Of a stretch of DNA of 64,000 bases, positions 1-9,155 are shown piece by piece. This stretch comes from Spirosoma linguale DSM 74. Lineage in GTDB: Bacteria; Bacteroidota; Bacteroidia; Cytophagales; Spirosomataceae. A program made the translations under genes and the position numbers. The notes under the pieces are model-generated. The model was not told where the DNA came from. It saw only the letters and a list, made by a program, of their open reading frames with translations, and made no database searches. Location of the stretch: the NCBI GenBank assembly GCA_000024525.1, contig CP001769.1, positions 3,691,001 through 3,755,000 of the forward strand, in the 5' to 3' direction. The first letter of the stretch is position 1. Every line of letters begins with the position of its first letter.

Positions 1-2745
1 AACCACATCCAGATTGAAACCTTTGTAGCCTATGTTGTTCAGCAAGCCACCCGTCAGTTTTGGCATGGCGTTACCAGCCTTTATCCAGTTGGCACCATCG
101 AGTTGGTAGATACCATTCGGCCCAACGACATTGCGTCCATCGGCATTTTTGAGAATACCATGCACATAAATATCGCCCATTGGCTGGCCAACCACCGAAC
201 GAAGCTGAGCGGCATTGCCATCATAATCGGCGTGCAGCAGCTCGGTTGAGTTGTTGGTCAACTTCTCTACTTTGTTGCTGTTTTTAGCCAGATTCAACGT
301 AACGTCCCAGTTCAGACCGTTAGGGTCCGCGCTTTTTAGGGCGGAAAAGTTAAGGGCCAGTTCGACACCCTGGTTTCTCAATGTACCGATGTTGGCCAGG
401 ATCGACTTGGCACCGGATGTAGCGGCAATCGTTAACGGCAGAATCTGGTCAACAATCTGGGCGTTGTAATACGACAGGTCTACACCCAGCCGGTTCTTGA
501 ACAGCTTGGCTTCCAGGCCGAACTCAAACTCATGTTTCTGCTCGGGACGGATCTTGTCGTTGCCATAGTCGCTGCTGATGTTGGTATACAATACCGAGCT
601 GCCACCGGTTTGCTGGATGCTCAGGTTACCCTGGTTATAGGCATTATTGGCGCTATAGATGGTTGGGTAGTTACCCACAATACCCCACGAACCTCTCAGC
701 TTGGCGTAGTCGATAACCGCCGGTAACCGGAACAGATCACTGAATACAAGGCTGGAGTTCAAAGACGGATACACGAAGGCGTTGTTACCCGGTGCGAGTG
801 TAGACGTGCGGTCACGACGTAAGGTACCTTCGATAAAGAAGAAATTTTTGTAATCAAAGTTCACCGTACCCAGGAATGCATCCCGGATAGACTTGTCGCG
901 GCTGTTGCTGCCGTTCGGTGTATTCACCGACGCGGAGATATCGAAGAAATTCTCGGTGCTCAGTCCTCCGTTAGTTGACCGGCCCACGTACGTATTCAGC
1001 ATCTTGTTGGCGGTATAGCCTCCCGATGCCATCACGGTTACGTCCGGATTCAGCTTTTTGGTATAGGTAAGCAACACATCACCATAGACATTACTGTACA
1101 GGTTGTTGTTCATGGCAAAGTAACCCGAGTAACCAAAGGCCAGAGGAATAGAACTCCGCTGCTTGTCTTCGAGCCGCTCAGATGTAAGGTCAGTACCAAT
1201 CCGGCCTCGGAGCTTCAGGTTGTCCAGAATTTGCCAATGCTGCGTGATGCTGGCAATAACCCGGTTGCTGTATTCATCATAGGTGTTGGCACGGGTGCTC
1301 CAAACGTAATCACCAATATCGCCTTTGAATCCGTTACGAATGATGTTCTCTTTGGGAGTCAGGCTTTGGTTGGTACCGGTTACATACTTATAGCCCTGGC
1401 TGGTCTGGTATTTATTGAAGTACCAATCGGCTGATTCGAACCGGTTCATCATCCCCGAGAAGTTGTTGATCATACGATCCACTTTAAAGGGCCGGTTGTG
1501 CGTGTATTGGTTTACGTAGTTGACCATCAGATCCGTTGTCAGCTTTTTGTTGAGACTAAAGCTGGCATTCAGGTTCATAATATTCTTTTCGTTTTTTGCC
1601 GCATAGCTAATCATGCCATTATCCTGCCGCGTGTACGAAAAGCGAATCGTCGAATTATCCGTTGCTTTGGAAACAGCCAGGTTGATGTTCGCGCTATTTG
1701 CGTTCTGGAACAAGTTGGCATAACTGTTATTGGATGCCACATAAGGCCGAATGACGCCATCAAAGGCCATAACCGGTTGTCCATCGAACTTGGGGCCGAA
1801 GTTAACCGTAGCACCCAACAGACCGCGGGTATCCCCTTTGCCATCTCCATCGGTATCGTATGAAATGAAACCATTGGCATCCTGCCCCCCATTGGCGTAG
1901 TTCTGGAAATAGCCAGGGCCTCTAACATTCTGGTAACGTGGCAGGTAAGCAATTTTATCGGCACTGTAGCTCGCGCTGAAATCAACGCCCAGCCCTTTGC
2001 GGCCTTTTCCGGTTTTAGTAGTCACCAGTACAACCCCGTTTACAGCTTCCGAACCGTACAAAGCTGCCGCAGATGCCCCTTTCAGAATCGAGATGTTTTC
2101 GATGTCGGCAGGGTTGAGGTCCAGAAGGCCGTTACCCCGAATCCGCTGGTCGCCCCAGTAGTCAGTATTGCGGGCTTCGCCATTCCGGATAGGGATACCA
2201 TCCATCACGATGAGCGGCTGTGTGTTGCCGGTTATCGAACTTAACCCGCGAATGCTGATGCTTACGCCACTAGTGGCTCCACCCGGTGTTGCATTGATTG
2301 TTACACCAGGAGCTTTACCATAAAGCGCCGTGGCAAAGTTTGGTGTCGCAGTTTTGATCAGCGCATCATTTTTGACAACCGCCGTAGCATAACCCAGTGC
2401 ACGCTCTGCTTTGGGAATGCCTAAGGCGGTGACAACTACTTCATTGATCACGGATGCATCTTCGTCCAGCGTAACGTCGACCGTCGTTTTGTTGTCGATA
2501 ACAACTTCCTTGCTCTTGTAACCGATAAAGGAAAATACAAGTACTTTATTCTTTGCCGCAGCAAGGCTGTACTTCCCATCCGTATCCGTTATGGTACCAG
2601 ACGTTGTTCCTTTTACCAGAATGGAAACACCCGGTAATGGCTGTCCATCGGTACCAGCCGTGACCCTACCCGATATCGTCTGAGCGAATACGGGGGTACT
2701 TATTACCCACAATAAGATAATAAGCCTTTGTAAACCTTTTACCAT
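1..2745 (-). CDS. SusC/RagA-family TonB-linked outer membrane receptor, C-terminus beyond the left edge
   Basis: An open minus-strand frame of 915 codons runs from ATG at 2745 off the left edge with no stop, so the C-terminal end of the barrel is missing. The N-terminus reads as a signal peptide ending near VFAQ, then a carboxypeptidase-regulatory-like beta sandwich (ISGRVT, GTTSGTITDTDGKYSL, about residues 23-95), then a TonB plug domain (KNDALIKTATPNF, SIRGLSSITGNTQPLIVMDG, about 110-240) and a long beta-barrel with many aromatic strands. SusC proteins import oligosaccharides or other nutrients across the outer membrane with a SusD lipoprotein and TonB-ExbBD. The SusD partner would lie left of the window. 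The gene is divergent from a ROK regulator, which suggests sugar-responsive control (inference). The substrate cannot be told from sequence. Confidence 0.93.
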   Translation of the reverse strand, partial: MVKGLQRLIILLWVISTPVFAQTISGRVTAGTDGQPLPGVSILVKGTTSGTITDTDGKYSLAAAKNKVLVFSFIGYKSKEVVIDNKTTVDVTLDEDASVINEVVVTALGIPKAERALGYATAVVKNDALIKTATPNFATALYGKAPGVTINATPGGATSGVSISIRGLSSITGNTQPLIVMDGIPIRNGEARNTDYWGDQRIRGNGLLDLNPADIENISILKGASAAALYGSEAVNGVVLVTTKTGKGRKGLGVDFSASYSADKIAYLPRYQNVRGPGYFQNYANGGQDANGFISYDTDGDGKGDTRGLLGATVNFGPKFDGQPVMAFDGVIRPYVASNNSYANLFQNANSANINLAVSKATDNSTIRFSYTRQDNGMISYAAKNEKNIMNLNASFSLNKKLTTDLMVNYVNQYTHNRPFKVDRMINNFSGMMNRFESADWYFNKYQTSQGYKYVTGTNQSLTPKENIIRNGFKGDIGDYVWSTRANTYDEYSNRVIASITQHWQILDNLKLRGRIGTDLTSERLEDKQRSSIPLAFGYSGYFAMNNNLYSNVYGDVLLTYTKKLNPDVTVMASGGYTANKMLNTYVGRSTNGGLSTENFFDISASVNTPNGSNSRDKSIRDAFLGTVNFDYKNFFFIEGTLRRDRTSTLAPGNNAFVYPSLNSSLVFSDLFRLPAVIDYAKLRGSWGIVGNYPTIYSANNAYNQGNLSIQQTGGSSVLYTNISSDYGNDKIRPEQKHEFEFGLEAKLFKNRLGVDLSYYNAQIVDQILPLTIAATSGAKSILANIGTLRNQGVELALNFSALKSADPNGLNWDVTLNLAKNSNKVEKLTNNSTELLHADYDGNAAQLRSVVGQPMGDIYVHGILKNADGRNVVGPNGIYQLDGANWIKAGNAMPKLTGGLLNNIGYKGFNLDVV

Positions 2746-3336
2746 AGAATAATACGTTTTAAATTGTTTGGGGAAAGATTATATAAAGGAGATTTAAGGA
2801 CTCTATCAGAATCCTACATTAGTATGTGGTACACCTACAAACCTCCCTACTCACTCCAGTTGTTGAACTGGCACTACTTAATTAAATAATAATTTTACTC
2901 ATACTACTGTAATGGCAAATATATAAATTCAGAAGCCAAGTTTATATATTTTTTTAAAATCTATTGCTCAACTCTTATATAATATACTTCAATAACCAGA
3001 TTTCATAAAATAAAACATACACAAACTGACTATTGTACAAATAATATCTAGAAATGATGCTAAATCTCTTTGGGCTGAAAAGACCGTGACTAAGTAATTT
3101 CACGGTAACATTCGGCTCTTATTTCCAACTTAGGTACTACTGGTAGGAGCAGTGTTTATTACTTTTTTTAATATTGTACCATTATTTTAAAATTACTATA
3201 TAAAACTATGTCTAGTTTTTAAAATAAATAGCCATTAGTTAGATAAGTAGTTCAACTATACCCTTTGCTTTAAAATTAAAATTTATATTGCCGTAATTAT
3301 GTACTTTCCGTAACGACTATCTCCTGTCCAATAAAA
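2746..3336. other. AT-rich divergent intergenic region
   Basis: About 590 bases between the divergent SusC and ROK genes. It is clearly more AT-rich than the genes on either side and has no convincing ORF or RNA gene. It must carry both promoters, and probably the ROK operator, but I see no long perfect palindrome in it. Confidence 0.6.
2916..2923 (-). promoter_or_regulatory. candidate -7 box for the SusC gene
   Basis: On the minus strand these bases read TATATTTG, matching the Bacteroidota -7 consensus TAnnTTTG. It would give a leader of roughly 165 nt for the SusC gene. No clear TTTG -33 element sits at the usual 19-21 nt spacing, so this is a weak call. Confidence 0.35.
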
Positions 3337-4569
3337 ATGAATACAGCTTTTACCATTGATGAAGAAGCACCGATCTCTCAGTCGGTTGTTGATTACAAAA
3401 AAAACCAGAAACAGCGGAAAGTACTTGCACATCTGTATTCAGAAGGCACCTGTACGCTGGCACATTTGACTAGGATGCTGCACAGCAGCGTACCATCTGT
3501 AACCTCACTTGTTGAAGAACTTATTGATAACCAATGGGTAACCCCCATCGGCACCGCTACTGGAAGTAATGGGCGTCGCCCGGTTTTGTTTGGGTTAAAC
3601 ACAAAGAGCCATTACGTAGCCGTGCTGGATGTTAGTACTCACGATACCAAAATCCTTTTCATGAACGTTCAGCGAAAGGTGATCTTTCGGGGAGACTATG
3701 ATCTGCGATTAAACGACAATCCAAGCTTTCTCACTTCGCTGGTTCACTACTTTCACAATGCCCTGGCCGATTCCGAGATTAGTATCGACGACCTCATTGC
3801 TGTGGGTATTTCTATGCCAGGTCTGGTAGACGCCCGCCGGGGACTGAATCTGACTTACAAGAATTTACACCAAACAGGTGAATCACTTCCTCAATGGCTT
3901 TCGGCCGAGCTTAATAAGCCCGTTTACCTAATTAACGACACAAAGGCGACTGTACTGGGCGAGAGCCGGTTTGGTGGAGCACAGGGAAAAAAGCAGGTAC
4001 TGGCTATCAATATCGATTGGGGCGTTGGGTTAGGTATCATTGTTAATGGGGAAGTATTCCAGGGAGCCAGCGGATTTGCGGGCGAACTGGGTCACATTCA
4101 GGTCGACCCGGATGGCGAGTTGTGCTTTTGTGGCAAAATAGGCTGTCTGAGCACCATAACGTCAGCCTCTGCACTGGTAAAACGAGCGCAGACAGATATT
4201 CTGGCTGGACAAGTTTCCAAACTGGCCACCTTTCGCGATCATGTCGATCAAATCGATATTGACGAAGTAATTAATGCGGCTAACTCCGGCGACTCTTACG
4301 CCATCGACATTCTGCACGAAACAGGCTATCAACTGGGTAAAGGACTCGCAATAGCCATCAGCCTGTTCAACCCGGAAATAATTGTTGTTGATGGTGTTCT
4401 TTTCAAAGCAGCCGCTTTTATTCTGAACACGATTGAGCAGGCAATCAGCAAATATTGCCTGAGTGACTTTCGAAACGACATGACCATCGAAGTGACACAG
4501 CTAAACGGTACGGCCAAATGGTTGGGTACCCATGCTTACATGATGGAGGATATTTTCGCCAATTATTAA
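3337..4569 (+). CDS. ROK-family transcriptional regulator (NagC/XylR/Mlc type)
   Basis: The 410-residue protein has an N-terminal winged helix-turn-helix (about residues 20-85, with LAHLTRMLHSSVPSVTSLVEE and the wing GSNGRRPVLFGLN) followed by a ROK sugar-kinase-like fold (about 90-405). The ROK signature is visible: INIDWGVGLGIIVNGE, GASGFAGELGHIQVDP, then the zinc-binding CFCGKIGCLST. Length and order match DNA-binding ROK repressors rather than ROK kinases, which lack the HTH. It is divergent from the SusC receptor and probably senses a sugar or sugar phosphate controlling that locus (inference). The usual acidic residue after the last zinc cysteine (CxCGxxGCxE) is Ser here. It ends facing porX across a large hairpin. 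Confidence 0.9.
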   Translation: MNTAFTIDEEAPISQSVVDYKKNQKQRKVLAHLYSEGTCTLAHLTRMLHSSVPSVTSLVEELIDNQWVTPIGTATGSNGRRPVLFGLNTKSHYVAVLDVSTHDTKILFMNVQRKVIFRGDYDLRLNDNPSFLTSLVHYFHNALADSEISIDDLIAVGISMPGLVDARRGLNLTYKNLHQTGESLPQWLSAELNKPVYLINDTKATVLGESRFGGAQGKKQVLAINIDWGVGLGIIVNGEVFQGASGFAGELGHIQVDPDGELCFCGKIGCLSTITSASALVKRAQTDILAGQVSKLATFRDHVDQIDIDEVINAANSGDSYAIDILHETGYQLGKGLAIAISLFNPEIIVVDGVLFKAAAFILNTIEQAISKYCLSDFRNDMTIEVTQLNGTAKWLGTHAYMMEDIFANY

Positions 4570-4576
4570 TATGGCA

Positions 4577-4663
4577 AAGTGGTTAATCAGTGAAATGAGT
4601 GGAGTGAGTGAAACAGATACAACTTACTTCACTCACTCCACTTATTTCACTAATTAACCACTT
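4577..4663. terminator. large inverted repeat between convergent genes (bidirectional terminator)
   Basis: Two 36-base arms, 4577-4612 and 4628-4663, are inverted copies with 34 of 36 matches around a 15-base loop. The arms are built from GTGGAGTGAGTGAA-like units. It sits between the ends of the ROK gene and porX, where a two-way terminator is expected. Similar units form the hairpin region at 27190-27370. Confidence 0.75.
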
Positions 4664-4673
4664 CACTAATCAA

Positions 4674-6248
4674 CTACTTCGCTTTCAGGTAAGCAAATGG
4701 AATAATCATTTCTTCCAGCGACACCCCCCCATGCTGGAAGGTGTTTCGGTAGTGATTCACGTAGTAATTGTAATTGTTGGGATACGCAAAGAAATAATCT
4801 TCCAGCGTAAAGACATAAGCCGTTGACACGTGCGGCTTGGGCAGAAACAAGCGTTCCGGCTTGCGGCCTACGAACAGGTGATTGTCATCGAATCCAAGAT
4901 TTTTACCCTGTTTATACCGCAAATTGGTATTCGTTTCGCGGTAGCCAACAATTTTAGCAGGCTTCTGTACCCGAATCATACCGTGGTCGGTCGTGATAAT
5001 TAACCGGCCACCTTTCGATGCAATTTTCTGGACAAATTCCAGCAGCGGTGAGTGCAGAAACCACGACCGTGTAATAGACCGATACGCCGATTCATCAGGA
5101 GCCAGCTCCTTGATCATGGCCATATCCGTACGGGCATGAGATAACATGTCGACGAAATTGTACACAACCACGTTTAACTGATTCTGCAGAAGGTTGTTGA
5201 AGTTATCCACGAGCGACTTACCCTGGCTGACATTCAGAATCTTGTGGTACGACATCTTTATGTTCAGACGGCTCTGGTCGAGCTGCCGACGCAGGAACTC
5301 TTCTTCGTGGTTGTTCAACCCTTCGTCTTCACTATCGTCATTCACCCACAGATCAGGGTGTTTCTTCTCCATATCGCTGGGCATCATGCCCGAGAAGATG
5401 GCGTTACGGGCAAAGCCGGTGGTGGTTGGCAGGATCGAATAATACGACGACTCTTCTTCCACGGTGAAATAGTCGGCCAACAAGGGCTGGATCACTTTCC
5501 ACTGGTCGTATCGCAGGTTATCGATCAGAATGAAAAACAAGGGAGCCGACCCAGACGATGCGGGCGTTGACTCAACCAGGGGGAAAACCTTCTTGCGCAT
5601 CAATTGATGCGACATAATGGGGCTTTCGGTTTTAGGATCGTTCAGCCAGTCTTCGTAGTTGTCAATAACAAACTTGCAGAATTCGGAATTGGCTTCACTC
5701 TTCTGCATGTTCATCACCTCCGACATGCTTTTATCCTGCGAGCTGTCGAGTTCGAGTTCCCAATAGATCAGTTTCTTGTACACATCGACCCATTCTTCAA
5801 AATCCATGCGGTCGTTATACTGCATGGAGATGTTCCGAAAATCTTGTTGATAGCCGATGTTGGTACGCTCGGTAACCAGTCGCTTATTGTCCAGAATCTT
5901 TTTTACAGACAGCAGAATCTGATTCGGGTTGAGCGGTTTGATGAGGTAATCAGCAATTTTGGAGCCGATAGCCTCTTCCATAATATGCTCTTCTTCGCTC
6001 TTGGTAATCATCACGACGGGCAGGTTCGGACGTATCTGCTTGATCTGCGAGAGCGTTTCCAGCCCTGTCATACCTGGCATCATTTCGTCCAGAAAAACAA
6101 CATCGTAGTTGGTCTGCTCAACCTGATCGAGCGCATCGGCCCCACTGTTTACGGAGGTAACATCGTAGCCTTTATTCTTCAGAAAAAGGATATGGGGTTT
6201 CAGGAGATCAATTTCATCGTCGGCCCAGAGTATCGAATAATTTTGCAT
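4674..6248 (-). CDS. porX: PorX, T9SS response regulator with PglZ domain
   Basis: The 524-residue protein begins with a receiver domain (residues 1-125) with acidic pocket D10/D11, phospho-acceptor D54 in VVFLDEMMPG, and the conserved Lys in DYLIKPLNP. A linker leads to a PglZ/alkaline-phosphatase-like domain (about 190-520) with FFILIDNLRYDQW, PTTTGFARNAIFSG, NFVDMLSHAR and IITTDHGM supplying metal-binding residues. This fusion is diagnostic of PorX, which with the sensor kinase PorY controls type IX secretion genes; the PglZ domain of PorX has been described as a cyclic-oligonucleotide phosphodiesterase. It acts in the cytoplasm. It is transcribed alone, convergent with the ROK gene. BREX PglZ proteins lack the receiver domain, so a BREX reading is excluded. 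Confidence 0.95.
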   Translation of the reverse strand: MQNYSILWADDEIDLLKPHILFLKNKGYDVTSVNSGADALDQVEQTNYDVVFLDEMMPGMTGLETLSQIKQIRPNLPVVMITKSEEEHIMEEAIGSKIADYLIKPLNPNQILLSVKKILDNKRLVTERTNIGYQQDFRNISMQYNDRMDFEEWVDVYKKLIYWELELDSSQDKSMSEVMNMQKSEANSEFCKFVIDNYEDWLNDPKTESPIMSHQLMRKKVFPLVESTPASSGSAPLFFILIDNLRYDQWKVIQPLLADYFTVEEESSYYSILPTTTGFARNAIFSGMMPSDMEKKHPDLWVNDDSEDEGLNNHEEEFLRRQLDQSRLNIKMSYHKILNVSQGKSLVDNFNNLLQNQLNVVVYNFVDMLSHARTDMAMIKELAPDESAYRSITRSWFLHSPLLEFVQKIASKGGRLIITTDHGMIRVQKPAKIVGYRETNTNLRYKQGKNLGFDDNHLFVGRKPERLFLPKPHVSTAYVFTLEDYFFAYPNNYNYYVNHYRNTFQHGGVSLEEMIIPFAYLKAK

Positions 6249-6605
6249 AATTTTTAATGAGTTAGAAGCGAAAAGCGGGAATCAGGAGCGCACTGACGCA
6301 GGATTTAGGGCATCGGCAATCCGTCATTTCAAACGTCTCACTACTTTATTGGTAAACATCAAACGACCACTTCTGTTTATGTGGTTCTTATTTAAGGTTT
6401 TTTAACAGGCCCATAAACGTACGTTTATCAAAACTCCAGCCAAATTACTGGGTTGGGAACAGGATTTATTCAATCCTGAACCTAAGTCACTAAAGCCATA
6501 ATCCATAACAACAACCCCATTTTTGCGTTAATTTTACGCTACAAGCCGTTTAGCCATGCGATCATAACCATTTATTGCGATCCGTTAAGCGGTGGATACC
6601 AACCC
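6249..6605. other. divergent intergenic region, porX / LysM gene
   Basis: About 357 bases holding the upstream regions of both divergent genes. I see no ORF, RNA gene or strong palindrome. A run ending at 6413 contains ttaaggttttttaac, which could be a promoter-type AT tract, but no consensus box is convincing. Confidence 0.5.
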
Positions 6606-7805
6606 ATGAAAAAATTTCCTCTTTATATCCATCTGAGTCTGCTGGCGGGTATGGCATTCACCCAGGTTCTGGCGGCCCGCCCGCCCTTGCCAACCAGCAA
6701 AACAGTTGCCGATTCGATAGGTGTTGAAAAGAAAGATGGCAAACGGTTCATTCTGCATCGCGTTGATGAAGGACAAACGTTGTTCGGTATCGCCCGTCGT
6801 TATAAGTGTTCCGTTGCCGACATCCGGTCTACAAATCCAGAACTGAAAGATGGCGTCAAATACGGCCAGGTTGTTCGAATCCAGATTCCGGACGGTGCCC
6901 TGACCCGTAAGGAAAAAAAAGTTATCGACAAAGCGATAAAGAAACAGGAAAAGGAGGAAAAAAAGGACGCGAAAGTAGCCGCGACCCCAAAGCCTAAAGA
7001 AATAAAACCGGCAAAACAGGCAGAGAAAACCGTTATCAGAAATGATGATCCGGCAAAAGCGGGTATCCATGTTGTTGAAACCGGACAAACATTATACAGT
7101 CTGGCTGGTTGTTATGGCGTCTCGCAGGCCGACATTCGAAAATGGAATAACCTTCCGGGCAACAATGTGCTCATCGGACAGGCACTTATCGTTTCGGAAA
7201 AGGCGTACCAGGCGCGTATGCCTGCTACGCCAACCCCCGCAACAACGTCTAAACCGGTTGATCCCCCCCGGCGTACTGAACCGGTTGCGTTGACGCATAC
7301 CGCTGGTCGGCCGGCAGAGTCCCATAAATCCGAATCCCGGCCAGCAGCACCACCGGCCGACACCAAACCGGAACACCACGCGGAGACACCGTCGGCTCCT
7401 GCTGCCACTAAACCGGTCGATAGCAAGCCCGCTGACTCAGAAGCGAAAGCCACTGCCAAACCTGCCGACAAGCCAGTTGACGAAGTGGAACTGCCGCGGC
7501 CCGGCAATGATGCACCCATGCCAACGCGGGGTCGGCGGATTTCCAGCAGCGGGGTCGCCGAGATGATTGAAGGAAATGATGGCTCGGGCAAGTACCTCGC
7601 CCTGCACCGAACGGCTCCCATTGGCACGCTCGTACAAGTCCGGAATGAGTTCAATAACCAGAGTATCTGGGTAAAAGTCATTGGCCGACTACCCGACACG
7701 GGTGTCAATGACAAGATCTTAATTAAATTGTCGGCGCAGGCCTTCGCGAAACTTTCGCCCGTAGATCGACGTTTTCGGGCTGAGGTCAGTTACATTGTTC
7801 GATAG
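6606..7805 (+). CDS. secreted protein with two LysM domains and a C-terminal RlpA-like barrel
   Basis: A signal peptide (HLSLLAGMAFTQVLAARPP) opens this 399-residue protein. LysM 1 lies at about 48-96 (HRVDEGQTLFGIARRY, DIRSTNPELKDGVKYGQVV) and LysM 2 at about 150-198 (HVVETGQTLYSLAGCYGV, NVLIGQALIV). They are separated by a Lys-rich segment and followed by a Pro/Ala/Lys-rich linker (about 205-310). The last 85 residues (LALHRTAPIGTLVQVRNE, IWVKVIGRLPDTGVNDKILIKLS) look like a double-psi barrel of the RlpA type. It probably binds periplasmic peptidoglycan; enzymatic activity is uncertain. It is first in a run with a small membrane protein and a TIGR02757-like gene. Confidence 0.85.
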   Translation: MKKFPLYIHLSLLAGMAFTQVLAARPPLPTSKTVADSIGVEKKDGKRFILHRVDEGQTLFGIARRYKCSVADIRSTNPELKDGVKYGQVVRIQIPDGALTRKEKKVIDKAIKKQEKEEKKDAKVAATPKPKEIKPAKQAEKTVIRNDDPAKAGIHVVETGQTLYSLAGCYGVSQADIRKWNNLPGNNVLIGQALIVSEKAYQARMPATPTPATTSKPVDPPRRTEPVALTHTAGRPAESHKSESRPAAPPADTKPEHHAETPSAPAATKPVDSKPADSEAKATAKPADKPVDEVELPRPGNDAPMPTRGRRISSSGVAEMIEGNDGSGKYLALHRTAPIGTLVQVRNEFNNQSIWVKVIGRLPDTGVNDKILIKLSAQAFAKLSPVDRRFRAEVSYIVR

Positions 7806-7812
7806 CTCAATC

Positions 7813-8025
7813 ATGGAAACAAAAGAAGAACGCATTGCCCGTCGCCATCAAAAGCGCGACGAACAAATGAAAGCCTCACCGGGCTACGTAACATTCAGTA
7901 TTATGTTTACGCTGGCGTATCCGTTCATTGCCGTGTTCACCTTTGTCATGTCTACCCTGCTGGCCACGTTTTCCGGTATCTCCCGGGCTATGGCCTGGGT
8001 CGTCAGCGGTGGTAAAAGCAAGTAA
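7813..8025 (+). CDS. small membrane protein of unknown function
   Basis: ATG at 7813 gives about 70 residues starting METKEERIARRHQKR. An upstream in-frame ATG at 7795 would overlap the LysM gene and is less likely. A charged N-terminal third is followed by one or two hydrophobic stretches (FSIMFTLAYPFIAVFTFVMSTLLATF) and a short basic tail. It starts 7 bases after the LysM gene stop and is 19 bases before the next start, so the three are probably co-transcribed. I do not recognise a family. Confidence 0.7.
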   Translation: METKEERIARRHQKRDEQMKASPGYVTFSIMFTLAYPFIAVFTFVMSTLLATFSGISRAMAWVVSGGKSK

Positions 8026-8044
8026 CCCGCCGGGCAGCCTATTG

Positions 8045-8866
8045 ATGATGACTGATGAATTGCCAGTGACAACAACACAGATTGCTACCATAAAAGAGTT
8101 TTTAGATGCGAAGGCCGATCTATACAATCGGCCTTCCTTTATTGAGCGCGACCCCATTAGCATTCCGCACCGTTTCAGTAAAAAGCAGGATATTGAGCTG
8201 ATGGGTTTCTGGGCCGCCGTGCTGGCCTGGGGACAGCGCCCGGTCATTTTAAAAAAGGCGAACGAGCTGGTCGAATTGATGGACGGCGCCCCCCACGATT
8301 TTGTGCGTAACCATGAAGAAGCCGATCTGAAACGCTTCCTGAACTTCAAACATCGCACTTTCAACGCAACGGACGCGCTCTATTTTTTGCACTTCTTCCG
8401 GCAGTATTACCTGGACAACGACTCACTGGAAGACGCTTTTTTACCCACAGAAACCGATTCACTCAACAGCCAGTCTATACAAACCGTCGAGTCATCCCTG
8501 ATTACTTTCCATGATCGGTTTTGTGGTCTAACCGATTTCTTTCCCGAACGAACCCGCAAGCATATTGCCACACCAGCCCGGAACTCATCGTGCAAACGAC
8601 TACTAATGTTTCTGCGCTGGATGGTCCGCCAAGACGATCGCGGTGTTGATTTTGGCATCTGGACACGGCTTCGCCCCCATCAGCTGGTGATCCCTATCGA
8701 CGTGCATGTCAACCGCGTAGCGCGGCATCTCCAATTACTATCCCGCCCCCAAACCGACTGGAAAGCCGCCCTTGAACTTACCGAAACACTGCGTCAGTTT
8801 GACCCGGCAGACCCGGTGCGCTATGATTTTGCTCTTTTTGGGCTGGGTGTCGAAGGAGAAATGTAA
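8045..8866 (+). CDS. TIGR02757 (DUF2400) family protein
   Basis: ATG codons at 8045 and 8048 are both possible starts for a protein of about 273 residues; the longer open frame from 7928 overlaps the preceding gene in another frame and its extra N-terminus is low-quality. Recognisable family segments are LYNRPSFIERDPISIPHRF, ELMGFWAAVLAWGQRP, KRLLMFLRWMVRQDDRGVDFGIW and LVIPIDVHVNRVARHL, which recall the HhH-GPD glycosylase fold, though no DNA repair activity is established for this family. It is the last gene of the LysM run. Confidence 0.85.
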   Translation: MMTDELPVTTTQIATIKEFLDAKADLYNRPSFIERDPISIPHRFSKKQDIELMGFWAAVLAWGQRPVILKKANELVELMDGAPHDFVRNHEEADLKRFLNFKHRTFNATDALYFLHFFRQYYLDNDSLEDAFLPTETDSLNSQSIQTVESSLITFHDRFCGLTDFFPERTRKHIATPARNSSCKRLLMFLRWMVRQDDRGVDFGIWTRLRPHQLVIPIDVHVNRVARHLQLLSRPQTDWKAALELTETLRQFDPADPVRYDFALFGLGVEGEM

Positions 8867-9155
8867 GCGTACGGTACCAACCAGTGGGTCAGCAGGTATT
8901 TTTGAGGGGCCTTACCAAACAATACGTAGCCTGAAGGGATTACCTTTTTATGTGCTTCAACACCAGCACTGCGTGTTTGGTGTTGACTATTCATTTATTT
9001 AGACAACTTCAGACCTTATCTTATCCTATAGAACACTGTCTTAAGTATTGGTTACTGAGTTATAGAGTTATTGGCTTTTGACTAACAAGCTAGCTGTCAA
9101 CCAATAACTTAACCGCCAATAACCTATTAACTTTTGCCTATCTACTTATTATATC
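8867..9155. other. intergenic region with a hairpin
   Basis: About 290 bases without a gene. An 8-bp inverted repeat (arms 8958-8965 and 8978-8985) may end the upstream operon, though no T tract follows directly. Copies of a gttattgg/ccaataac motif in both orientations lie between about 9066 and 9126, just before the epimerase gene. Confidence 0.45.

Noticed and set aside
4674..6248. PglZ domain taken as a sign of a BREX defence system
   Set aside because: The receiver domain at the N-terminus and absence of other BREX genes identify it as PorX.
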